A program made the position numbers and the translations under genes. This document shows, in pieces, positions 1 through 12,600 of a stretch of 64,000 bases of DNA (the stretch's first letter is position 1; each line of letters begins with the position of its first letter). Origin of the DNA: Limnomonas spitsbergensis (taxonomy: Eukaryota > Chlorophyta > Chlorophyceae > Chlamydomonadales); NCBI GenBank assembly GCA_037349105.1, contig JAYJMM010000004.1, positions 4,491,001 through 4,555,000 on the forward strand, in the 5' to 3' direction. The notes beneath the pieces are model-generated. The model searched no databases. It was not told the origin of the DNA and saw only the letters and a list, made by a program, of their open reading frames with translations.

Positions 1-385
1 CACATCTGATATGCATATACCTCTAGTACTACAACTTCCTTTTACCTTTTCATCCCTAACGGGTGGTAAGTTTGTTTCTGGTGAGCTATTTCCACTTGCC
101 AAAGACGAATAATCCACCCTACAGTAATTGTTTGACACTTTGCCCATGATGCCATTGCCAGGTCCATGAGCCATTATTCTCTCGTACATGCAATTCCCCA
201 CATCTGATATGCATATACCTCTAGTACTACAACTTCCTTTTACCTTTTCATCCCTAACGGGTGGTAAGTTTGTTTCTGGTGAGCTACTTCCACTTGCCAA
301 AGACGAATAATCCACCCTACAGTAACTGTTTGACACTTTGCCCATGATGCCATTGCCAGGTCCATGAGCCATTATTCTCTCGTAC
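1..385. repeat. Tandem duplication, 198-bp period
   Basis: Positions 1-187 and 199-385 are nearly identical; I see two substitutions, near 97/295 and 127/325. The left copy begins at the first base of the window, so the array may extend further left. I see no convincing exon in either copy. The stretch 386-637 also holds nothing I can support beyond the likely 5' flank of the next gene. Confidence 0.85.
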
Positions 386-637
386 AATTCACGCACTTAA
401 TCTGTTCAGTAACCTCCCCCTGCATGATTTCCATCCCCTGTATCACGGTGCCAGATACAATAGCCGTCTGTTGGAGTTTGAGGCAGAAATGCTGTCCTGT
501 AGAGACTACGGACATAGAGTTTTTTGTTCACGGGTCTTCTGTCCTTCCATTGTCATCCTGTGCAGTTAGGATCACGTACCCTTTGATGGTGATGATGCAT
601 CTGTCCCCTAGACCCCAGCATGTGATGAACCCCGCTG

Positions 638-3600
638 ATGCCCCTCTCTCCTCCCCCCCTCCCACGTCCATGGAGTAGGCTCGCCGAAGCCGCAACAGAT
701 GAGGTCGCCGAGGTTGAGGCAGAGGAAGAGATGGAGGAAGAGATGGAGGGAGAAGCCGAGGAGGAGTACGCTGATGTTGACGATGCGAGGTTTGACGAGG
801 AAGAGGCAGTCAAGCAAGAGCTGCGCCAGATGAGCACTGAAGAGCTGGTGAGTGCATGTCCCACCTATCCTGACCACACATTTCACACTGCACTTGTCAA
901 TCCACCCCTATTGCATCCAGGCTGCTTGTTCTGTCAGTTTTTCTTGCTGCAGTTTTATCTGACTGCGGGAGGCAGGCCCACCTGATGTTGACAGGTGGGC
1001 TTATGTGGTATGGAGAAGCCGGCCTACCTGATCACACCTGCGACTCCTTTTGTGTAGATTGGATTCTTGGAGGTACGAGGAGCCGACACATCCGGCGAGC
1101 ATGAGGATCTCGTGGAGCGACTGGCCACCATCTTCGCACCAGAGCTGGACAGGTGCGTGTAAGAGAGAGTGGGGGGTAAACAGAGCTGGACAGGTGCACG
1201 TAAGAGAGTGTGGAAAATACATTAGCTGGACAGGTTTGCCTGAGCGGGGGATGTATGGTGCAGAATTTGCATGCCAGAAGGAACAGTGGCGGGTTACAAG
1301 GTGTCTGATGACAAGATCTCCATCGCATGCTGTGCCTGTCAAGAGTTGTCAGGCACACCCTGATTTGTATGCTGTACTGCCCTGTAACAAGCACGGGTGT
1401 CTGACTTCGGTTTGCGTGGCGCTTGTCACACGTGCTTTCTTTTTTCGATGGCTTGCAGGGAGCTTCAGAGAGATGGTAGCGAAGCTGTTGCTGAGGAGCC
1501 TTATGCTGTTGAGGAGTACCAGAGCATTAAACTGGATGCTGCTCAGATCAGGAAGCTGGTCCAGTACCGCGCCTCGCGCATCAGTGAGGAGTACGGCTCC
1601 AGGTCCCGGGCGCAGCTGTACCAAGTAAGTAAACGATTGTTTACATGAATAGGAACTCGCACTCAAGCTATCATTAACGAACTGTCCAGACCGATGGACA
1701 TGAAGGGCAGGAGACGCAGCTGCATGAAGTCCAGGACACCTGTATGGCCTAGTTGCCTTGCACCCTACAACGTCTGAGCATGTTTGGCGATTCCCAGCGT
1801 TAATTCCGCCGCACCCAGCTGCCGCCCCACAACCCCCTCTCTCTGTCTGCTTGCAGGAGCTGAAGGCGACATCCTCCAATGCGCACTATGGCACCAAGGA
1901 TGAGCTGGTCACCGCACTGGTGGGGCCGAGGGCGCAACGCGAGGTGGAGGATGCCGTGGCACGCTCCCAGTATGAGGAGCAGGTGAGACTTAGCGGGGCT
2001 GTGGCAGCGGACAGTTCCTGCAATTGTTCATCAGTCTTCTCTTTGTTGCTCTTTGTTACGCGCCCTTGCGGTTGCGGCGTCACGGTCGTTCCACGTACTG
2101 TCCCTTCTACTTTGAATTGAGCCGAGGCTGCCTCAGCTACAATTCAGCTACATCACGGCCATACTATGGGGGCCTGGTGTAGAATGACCTGTTGCTTGGG
2201 CCACCGGCCATAGCTCAGTCATGATTGGGTCCATAACTCCCCATCGGCCCAGGTTGCTGGCTGCCCAGCAACCTGATGGATGTGGCTTGCTGGCACCGCT
2301 GCAGTAACCGCTGATCTTCTGGTGGATGCAGGCGGATGTGCAAGTACGCCAGTGGCTGGCTGAGATTGCTGAGGAGCAAGCAGCCGGGGATAGTGACGAG
2401 GAGGTGGCTGCGGGGCCGGGTCAGGTGGTGCCGACACGTGAGGCTTACGAGGGCATGTCTCCGGCGGAGCTGCGCAAACTCAAGGTGGGGACAGTTCGCC
2501 ATGCATCCTTGAGTCATTGAGACGACCTGCGCGCAAATGACGCAATTCCTTCAGTCATGTTATTGTTGAGCTGCCAGTCTTGAGCCCCTGGCCTTGGCCG
2601 TGGTGTTTGTAGGGTTGGCATATACCGTAATTCCCGAGCCAGAATATACGTATGTACTGCCTGTTCCGTATATACGTATATTGTAACCGTAATTTTCACA
2701 TTTCCCCCTGAGGGGTTTGAACTCTGGCCTCCAAGCCAATGCCTAACTTCAAAATTGAGATACCAGTAGGCCTGGTAGCTCCCTATGAAGTTTTGATCCT
2801 TAAATTCATAAAATAAATGTATTAGGCAGCCTGCGGCACCTCTTGTCACCATGCATCCTTCATCCAGCAGCCACCCAGCTCCGCCCCGAAGTCCCAGACT
2901 ATTAATCCACATTAGGTGGGCCACTTAGGTAACCGTCAGCACCACCTCCTTATTACCGCTAAGAGGGCAAGGTAGTGGGCCACACCGCCCATGATGATGG
3001 CCCAGGGGGAACTCCTCATGGAGCAGCCGCATGGCTGTGTGGTTGGCAAACGTGCTGTCCATGATCACGCCCAGGATTCGGCTTGTATCATACGGGGTCA
3101 CTTCCGCTGCGATCCTCATATGCTGCTTCTCCGCCAGCCCTCTCAACCACCCTGCAATTTCTCCACCACGCTGCCTCCCCCATTTGTTTCATGTAATTGA
3201 GCTTCTTGCTTACGGGCATCAGAGTGATTTATGGGCTAGAATTGTCTGTTTTCGACCCCCGAATCGTTGGCTATTTCGTCCCCCAACAATTTTACATCGT
3301 TGTCTCTCGTTGCATCACGTGTCGCCTGTCTTGGAGGGACACGTCGCATCAAGCTGTTGCAATCGTACTGTTTCGTTCGTTCGCAGTCGGAAAACCCGTA
3401 ATTCCGCAAAATGCCGTACACCCTTATACCGTATATGGCACCCAAATAATTACGTTGATACGAACCGTAATCGTATCTACGTTATTCGTAAATTACGGAC
3501 TTCGCCAACCCTAGGTGTTTGTGCTTTTGATGTGGACCTGTGGTTGGTGCCGCTAAGCTGCTGCTATCCGTCCAGGAATAAGCACTAAGATCTTGCAACA

Positions 3601-6600
3601 ACTAAGCCTGCAACAACTGAGCCTGCAACAACTGAGCTTGCTACAATCGAGCTTGCTCCAACTGGTTTGGCCCCTCTTTGTGTTTGCCCCTGTTTCTCTG
3701 TCACAGGTACAAGACCTGCGGCTGGCGGTAGCTGTGCTTGGCCTGGCCGCCGGTGGAAACCGCTATGAGATGGTGGAGCGGATCCTGGAGTATCTGGACG
3801 CAAAGCGCTCCGCTGAGATGGTGTCGGGCGCATTGAGTGCGGAGGATCTGAAGCGCCAGGTAAGGGGATTGGGTGAGGTGTGAAGCACTCCACCCAAATG
3901 GTGTTAGATGCACGGAGTCTGGGGGACCTCCTAGCACCTGACTGTATAAGGTGGGGTGAGGGCACCACTGGTGGGAGGAAGGCGCAGGCAGGAGGCAGCC
4001 GGGTGGAGAGTGGATGGAGGCACATGAAATGGCGGGGAGCGTGGTGGGTTGAAGGCACAGTCAGGGTGCTTAGTCTGTGAGGCAGGAGAGCTTGGGAGGC
4101 CTGTGTGAAAAGCAGAATCTTGTCCATGCAGAAGAGTCTGCTAGATTTTGCTTTCTGTAAAAGATTCTGGGAGGCCTCACAAAATCTACCTGAATCTCCT
4201 GCAGGGTCGTGAAAGTGCCCTGCCAGCGGCAGCTGTTGTGTAATCTCGCTGATCTAGATCCGGCATGCCCCTGACCACCCCTTTTGGTGACCCCCCCTCG
4301 CTGTCATATGTTTCACCCTTGCCGCCCTGCTCACTTTTTCCGCTCTTCACATGGTGTCTCGCAGGTTCAGGGCATGGGGCTGCGTGAAATGCGGACGCAG
4401 CTTGTGTCCCGGGGTCTGAGCTCGTCAGGGTCGAGAGTGGAGCTGGAGGAGCGGCTGTATCTCGCCTTATTCGCCGAATCGACAGTGGGTCCTGGGGATG
4501 TGTGGACGCCGGTGTACGGGCGGGAGGGAGAGCCGATTGGACATCGGTGGATAGGTTGGTAGAGGGGGCATATTTGATTGCAGTGAGGAGCCCTTGTCCC
4601 GGGTCTGTGTGAGCGCTGGTGGATAGGTTCCTGAATGGACTGTGTGGACGCACGTAGGCGGGCGCATGCTTGCAGGCATGTCTCCTCTGAACCCTCTCTT
4701 GCCCCCACGCCCCTCACACGTGCCCCCTGCCCCCCCCTTTGCCACTCTCAGGATGAGTTCAAGGAGCGGGCTCAGGGCCTCCTGGAGGAGGAGGAGGGCG
4801 AGTCTGAAGAGGAGGAGGGCGAAGCTGGCCAGGAGATCATGTGCATGTCTGACGTGGACCTCAGAAGGATCAAGGGGGACCCTAACATCACAGTGGCAGG
4901 TAAGGCAGAGGAATAAGGAGCCTGGGGAATCGGGGAGTGCTGAGATGACCTTTTTTGGAATGCCATGTGGATCTGTCTGCATGGACATGGGTTTCTTCCT
5001 GTATGGTTATGATTTCGGATTGCTGGGGGGGAGGGGCATCGTGCGCAAGCGCATGGCCCACGGGCCGCTGCCTGGTGCAGCTATCACGTATGCATGCATG
5101 CTTCTGCATACATGCTCCAGTGTCCCGTGGCCTGATTGTGGTCAACTGGCTTCTGTCCTTGGCCGTGCACTCCTGGGCATTCGCTATGTGCGTGAGACCA
5201 AGTGTCCTGGGTGTTTGAAACTCGCCGCACCCCCAGACCCTTTATCCTTACAAGTGCCCAGTGCTGTACTGCTGTGTGATGGTCAGTCTTTGGAATGCGC
5301 CTCACCTCCTGTCCCCTCCCCCTGTATCTACCCAGTGCTGCGTGAAAGCCGGTCATAGTCTGACTTTTGTACACCCCCCCCCTCCTCCCTGCATGTTCCC
5401 AGTGCTGTGTGGTGCCCCTGGAGGGGACCTGGAGGCGGCAACCACCTCCATTGCTGCCGCTCGAGGGGTGTTGGAGGGACTGTTCACCGCCCCGCTGCCA
5501 CGCCTGGTCACAGAAGAGGACATGGAGGAGCCTGAGGGGGAGGATGAAGGTGGGGTCACATCAAGGTTGTGTGTCTGGGGAGGGGGTGCGTCGAGGCAGG
5601 GCCATTGTCTATTTTCCTGATGTATTTTCTTGACAACTGTTTGATCCACGTATAAGATGTAGTCGTGCCTTTGGCTGCTCTATTTTTAAGCCCTCTGTTC
5701 CTCCACAGTTTTTGTATCCACCTCCATGCCGAGGTTGTTTCGTTTGCTGTCCATGAAGCTGCTTTTCACCCAGTAGGTCATGACCTGCACCCTCTGGATC
5801 CATGTTTGTGTAGAAGCCTGGGCTGGGGTCCGAAATGCCTGGCGAATGGAGGCGTCCGGCATCACGATCCGAGTCTTTTACGTCAACCGGTCCGGCGACG
5901 GGGTGGTCGCGCTTGCTCCCCAGGCGCTCATGGCGGTACCTAATGCGGCCACGCTGGAGGCCACTGTCGGCACGTGTAGCTCCACAGCAACAGACTCAAA
6001 GGTGCGCAGGGTACGGGAGGGCGGCCTCTACAGTAGCAGTGTGTGCTTGCAGCCACTGCTGTTTGAATGGGGCTGGGCTACAATTCGGCTGCATCGTGGA
6101 CAGAGGCAGGAGAAAGAAAGTATTTTGTTTTGCTAACTTAGGCAGCACTGGTATTGCTTTGCATGCAAGGTGAGCTGCTCATCTGATGGTTGCGGGTTTC
6201 CCCCCCTCCCGCAGTCTTTCGTCACCCCTATCCTTCTCAGCGGCTGCCACGTGGTCATGCCCGTGCTCTCCGGCTCGCCATCCAATGCATCCATGAGCCG
6301 CGTCACGACCTGGCTGGCAGAGAGCAGCATGGCCTGCGTGGGAATGCCCACTGCAAATGCCTCGCACGACTTGGCTGCAGATAAGTGGAGGTGGGTGCTC
6401 ACTGTGCACCAAGTACACGCGCCCTGTTCAGTGCGCTGTTGCAGTTTAGGGTGTGAGGGTGGATTTGACTCCCAGAACCCTTGTCAGGCAAACCTCGTAG
6501 CACTTCAGGGTGAAGGGGTCGATTTGAAACGTGGTACCCTTGCCTGGCTAATCTTGTTGCCAGCTAGGAGGGCGGGGGATGTGGAGAAATGATATTCCGC

Positions 6601-9600
6601 AGCGCAAATGTTTATTTTGACAGCATCCACTGCAGCAGCAGCAGCAGCTGGTTGCCTCATCCTGAATGTGTGCCCAGATACATCCTGCCACATACGACCC
6701 TGCTTCTCAAGCCTTTCTGCATGATGTTGGCCGACAGCTTTATTGAGAAGATGCGTACCCTGGGCTACCCCACCGTGCCCTCCTACCACTTGGGGCTTGA
6801 AGACGTGCCGGCCAGCGATTCGTCGGCGCCTGAAAGGCCTGAGGGGTCCGAAGACCCCGGAGAGGATTGGAGCCTGGATATAGCTCCTGAGGTGTTGGAG
6901 GGTCTCCAGGGCCGCCTGTCCAACTGGTGCCAGGCTATGGTGCGTCTGTGCTGAAAGGGGAGGGAGGGAGGCCATAGCATTGGAAGGGTGTGCTCGACGA
7001 TGATGTGTGTATGCATAGTTGTATGGATCTTTTCCGTGCCACGTCCAATGTTGGGAGGGAGGGAGGGAGGGAGGGAGGGAGGCCATAGCATTGGAATGGT
7101 GTGCTCAATGATGATAGTTGCATGGCTCTTTTCCATGCCGCGTCCAATGCTGGAGAATCCTTTGGAGCTGGGATTCGCTCAAAGAGAGGGACACAACGGT
7201 GCCTTGCAGCGTGACCTGTATTGTGGGGTTGGTGGTGTGTGAGCAAGGTTTGTGATTAAGCAGCCCGACTTGTGCAGCTGTCAGTGAGGGGTGCAGCGCA
7301 CACACATGCTGTTGCCAACCCCTTCGTTCTATGCGTGTATTTGCCTGGTGAGTTAGAGTTTGATCCCCCTTTCCGTACGGCCCTCGCGGTTTTCACAGGA
7401 AGTTGACCCGCAGTACACCCAGCTGGTCGTCAGACACGCCCGGTCCACAGGCAGCGACATCGGTGCAGACATGACGGTGGTGTGTGGGACCGCTGCCGCC
7501 GCATACGCCGCCGCGGGCCTGTTGCTCAGCCAGCATGCCAGTGGGGATGCCGGGGGTGTGGTGGTGCAGCCTTGGATGGGAAAGACGGCAATCGAGTTCT
7601 CTTGCCTGGTGGTGGAGGGGCCAGGTGGGTGGAGGTTTGGGCAGGAGCGGAACAGCGGGCAGGGTGGGTGGAGGCCCGCCCTTGGCCCAGGGTTGTGAGC
7701 ACAAGGCCCGCTGATCGGTTTCACACCTGGGTTCTCACTTGAAGTCAGGGTTTCACGCCTGGGTTCTCACTTGAAGCCAGGGTTTCACGCCTGGGTTCTC
7801 ACTTTGAAGCCAGGGTTTCACGCCTGGGTTCTCACTTGAAGCTACATTGCCTTAACCCGGTCTGGGGAATCGTAACCTAAGGCTTGATTAGCAGCACGGC
7901 GCCTGGGGTGCCTCACAGTTGTGTTTCATAGGCTGACCTTTTTGTCTGTTGACTTCTGTTGATGTTTCTTTCTCTCTTAAGCCTGGTCCATCTCGCTTCC
8001 CAGCCTCCCCTTCACCGATTGCCTCACTCTCCCAGCTCTGTGCCGCTAGCCTGTGTGCAGTGGACGTTCAGACGGTGCCCTGGAGATGCCCCCTAGTGTG
8101 GTCCTATCTTTCATCCTGCTATGGCCTTCCTCACTCTCAGCTAGCCCCCTGGCCTTGGATCGCACTGAGGTTCAGATTGAGACGCACCCTGGTATCCTCT
8201 CACCTCTTGACCCTGATGTGTGCCCCTGCCCATGTCCTTGCTTGCTGTCAGATGGCCCCCTGGCACTGGTCCCCACTGAGGTGGAGATCGAGGATGCTGA
8301 CGACGACATCATGGCCGCCCTCGTGGATCACAACGAGTGGGAGATGCAGTCTAACAGCATGCCGACTGAGGTCATCGCAGCCACACTGCACGAGATCAAG
8401 GCGACAACACTCCCTTCGGCCGAGTTCCGCAGTTTCAGCCAGACACGCAAGTACCTACCGACGCAGATGGTGCGTGAAAGGAGGGGCTTCCCATGCCTGT
8501 CTTGGCTCTGCATCCCTCGCATCTTGGCTCTGCATCCCTCTCACCATACAGTGCTGCATGTGGAAAAGGTTTGGGCTAGGAAGGCTTCTGGTATCTTTGC
8601 TTGAGATGCCCCTTGCAGTGAGAGGTCTCTTTGCCCTGAGCTGCCCTCCCTGCGCTCCCCCTTGGGGCCTGGGTACATGACCCTGGCGTGTGTTGTCTAG
8701 CCGACTCCCCCTAGGGACCTGGGGACATAACCTTGGTGTGTGCTGTCTAGCTGACTCCCCCTAGGGACCTGGGGACATAACCTTGGTGTGTGCTGTCTAG
8801 CTGACTCCCCCTAGGGACCTGGGGACATAACCTTGGTGTGTGCTGTCTAGCTGACTCCCCCTAGGGACCTGGGGACATAACCTTGGTGTGTGCTGTCTAG
8901 CTGACTCCCCCTAAGGACCTGGGGACATAACCTTGGTGTGTGCTGTCTAGCTGACTCCCCCTAAGGACCTGGGGATATAACCTTGGTGTGTGCTGTCTAG
9001 CCGACTCCCCCTTGGGACCTGGGGACATAACCTTGGTGTGTGCTGTCTAGCTGACTCCCCCTAGGGACCTGGGGACATAACCTTGGTGTGTGCTGTCTAG
9101 CCGACTCCCCCTTGGGACCTGGGGACATAACCTTGATGTGTGCTGTCTAGCTGACTCCCCCTAGGGACCTGGGGACATAACCTTGGTGTGTGCTGTCTAG
9201 CTGACTCCCCCTAGGGACCTGGGGACATAACCTTGGTGTGTGCTGTCTAGCTGACTCCCCCTAAGGACCTGGGGACATAACCTTGGTGTGTGCCGTCTAG
9301 CCGACTCCTCCTAGGGACCTGGGGACATGACCCTGGTGTGTGCTGTCTAGCTGACTCCCCCTAGGGACCTGGGGACATGACCCTGGTGTGTGCTGTCTAG
9401 CTGACTCCCCCTAGGGACCTGGGGACATAACCTTGGTGTGTGCTGTCTAGCCGACTCCCCCTAGGGACCTGGGGACATAACCTTGGTGTGTGCTGTCTAG
9501 CTGACTCCCCCTAGGGACCTGGGGACATAACCTTGGTGTGTGCTGTCTAGCTGACTCCCCCTAGGGACCTGGGGACATGACCTTGGTGTGTGCTGTCTAG

Positions 9601-12600
9601 CCGACTCCCCCTAGGGACCTGGGGACATAACCTTGGTGTGTGCTGTCTAGCTGACTCCCCCTAGGGACCTGGGGACATAACCTTGGTGTGTGCTGTCTAG
9701 CCTACTCCCCCTAGGGACCTGGGGACATAACCTTGGTGTGTGCTGTCTAGCTGACTCCCCCTAGGGACCTGGGGACATAACCTTGGTGTGTGCTGTCTAG
9801 CTGACTCCCCCTAGGGACCTGGGGACATAACCTTGGTGTGTGCTGTCTAGCTGACTCCCCCTAGGGACCTGGGGACATAACCTTGGTGTGTGCTGTCTAG
9901 CCGACTCCCCCTAGGGACCTGGGGACATAACCTTGGTGTGTGCTGTCCAGCCGACACCCCTGTACTGCTGCTGCTGCTGCTGCTGACACTCCTCCATCCA
10001 GGTCCGCTACCACTGCCCACCTCGACTGGCCCGCAAGACCGTTCACGCCATCCGCCATGCCGCGGCCAAGCTCTTCAAGGAGCTTGGGCTGCACGACGTG
10101 GCCCGCGTGCAGGGCTGGGTGGTTCCGGAGCCCGGTTGGGACGTCAAATATGCCTACCGGGATGACAAGTTCCCGACCCTGCTGGACCCGGATGCAAGCA
10201 TCATCAAGAAGATCATGGACGAGGAGGAGGAGGTGGGTGGGAAGGAGTTAGGGTCGAGTTTGGGGATGCGTTTTGAACCCAAGCCTGACCAAAATGTACT
10301 TACAAAGATCATGCATGGTGGGCGCCTGAGCCGCCTGTGCTCATAGTGTGCACTAGATAGCCTTTGGCAGACCGCTGGACGGCCACCGTTGGTCTGATGG
10401 GGAACAAGCCTTAGCTGGCCTGAGGCCTGTGGCACAAGCCATGGGGCTTGCTGCACCAGGGCCGCACTGCCGAAAACCGTGATGTAGCTGAACAGTAGCT
10501 TTAGCACCCTTTGATAAATAAGGTGGACAGTGGGCTGGTGGAGGTGTGTAAGGAGGTGCTATTTGTTAAGGCGATAATCTTGGCGTGATGTGGGTATTAT
10601 GGAGCCAGTGCTGAGCCTGAGAGGCGCATGTGAATGCACTTGTTTATTAGCACCATGTATGTAAAGCATTTTAGCATCCCTAGTGTTTTGAAAGAGATGC
10701 CCTTGTACTTGCGGTCCCCCCCTTCCCGCAGCTCAACCCCAACGACCCCGCCCCGCTGCACGCCTACTACGACAGCACCAGCCTCCACTTTGCAGACCTG
10801 GATGCGTTTGACCCGTCGGTCCGGATGGACGCCTCGCGGAACGGTGGGGAGGCCAATGTATACATCTCTGGCCTCAACCTCCTAGGTGGCGGCCAGATGG
10901 CGGCTGACCTTGCACCCATGGGCCTCGCGGCGCAGCAAGCCTCTGAGATTGGGCTGTCGCACTCCGGCCTGCTCCGGAACCTGATCAACAGCGTGATGCT
11001 GAGGCAACACGAGGAGTGGACGGCCGCTGTTGCGGTGGCTCCAGAGCCGACGGGAGTAGCGCCGAGCGCCGCGAGTGAAGTGGAGGAGAAGAGTGGAGAG
11101 GAGGAGAAGGGTGAAGAGGAGGAGAAGAGTGGAGAGGGGGAGGAGGAGGGTGAAGAGGAGGAGGAAGACGTCGACCCGTTGCAGCGCGAACTTTTTGAGG
11201 CTGTAGCTGTGGCCCGTGCTGCTGCTGCATCGGCTGCGATTCAGCTCGGCCCAGGTCCGGTGGTTAACGTGTATGCTGGTGCAAACATGTCGCACATAAC
11301 ACCGGACTCATGGGACCTGCTGCTAATGCTGCGGGACAAGCGGGAGACGGACGAATTCACAGCGATCGAGGAAAAGATTGATCAGGAGGAGGCGGAGGAG
11401 GAGGTGGGCTGGGGGCACAGCTACTGCACTGGCATTGCCAGTGATGTGTGTGAGAGAGGCAGGGAATCAAATCCTCAGCCAGGAGTGTCTCTCATTTGAC
11501 CTGTATGGGAGTAGCCAGCTCTCCCCTCGCCCCTGCTGCTGTGTCGCTGCTTGCTCGCTGACTCCCAAGTTTTCTACGTTAATCCATTCTTCTCGACTGA
11601 CCTCAATGCTTTCACCGCCACCTCCCACTCAATGCTTTCACCGCCACCTCCCAGAACATGGAGATTGCTGACCTGATGCGAGAGGTGATCCAGCTGCACG
11701 GCGAGGAGCTGGAGGAGCTGGAGGCCCAGGATGAGGCGGAGGGCATCAATCGGGACGAGGTGCATGAGGATGAGCTGGAGCTGCCCAAGCCGCCGAGAGT
11801 GCGGCTGGGCCGGCTGTTGGAGGGCGGGATTGGGCAGGATGTGATCATGGACCCCTTTCTCAATGTCATCAACCACTGGGACGGATTGGACGCACCGGAG
11901 GTGAGACACCTGGGGCTTGTTTTGGCCGATGACGTGGGCATGAGGGGGGGTATTAGGGTCTTGGAGGAGGCTGGCTTGCGGAGGAGGAGGGGCATAGTGT
12001 GGAGAAGCTTGGGCTGGGGTCTCTGTATGGATCTAATATTAAGGTTTCAATGTGCCTTAATTGCAGAAGTTGTTCATTGTTTTGACACCGGGAGTAAAAT
12101 AGGGAGCATCGAAATCAAGTGTAACGGTGTTTTTCAATGCGTTGCTTTCCTCCGAAGATGGTGCAACACATGATAGAAACCGATGCAGTGCGATTGTTGT
12201 GAGCTGCAACGGAGCCTGAAAGCATTGAGAAACGTTTTACGTTATGCAGCATGCAGGGTTCAAATAGATGGATGGATGAAGAATTTATGGCATGGCATGC
12301 GTTCTGATGGTGCACTGCCGTTGTGGAGCATGTCTTCTGCTGTGACCCCCTCCCCCCCTGCCCCCAACACTCCTCCTCCCCTGCCCTGCCTCCCAACACT
12401 CCTCATCCCCCATGTAAGCCCGAGTAAGCAGCTGGTGACCCTGTGGCATCCCCCCCTTGCTGCAGGCTGATCCGCCCCTTGTGAGCGAGGAGGAGGATGG
12501 GGGTGAGCTGGCCAGCGAGGATTGTGACCGTGCAGCGCCCGGCAACATTATGGGACTGAAGGAGCGGTACCCGGTGAGCATTTGAGGAACGGGACATTGT

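Noticed and set aside
5709..5775. Extra exon between exons 9 and 10 of the ligase-like gene (starts VFVSTSMPRL)
   Set aside because: It runs into an in-frame TAG with no suitable donor, whereas joining 5549 directly to 5814 keeps frame.
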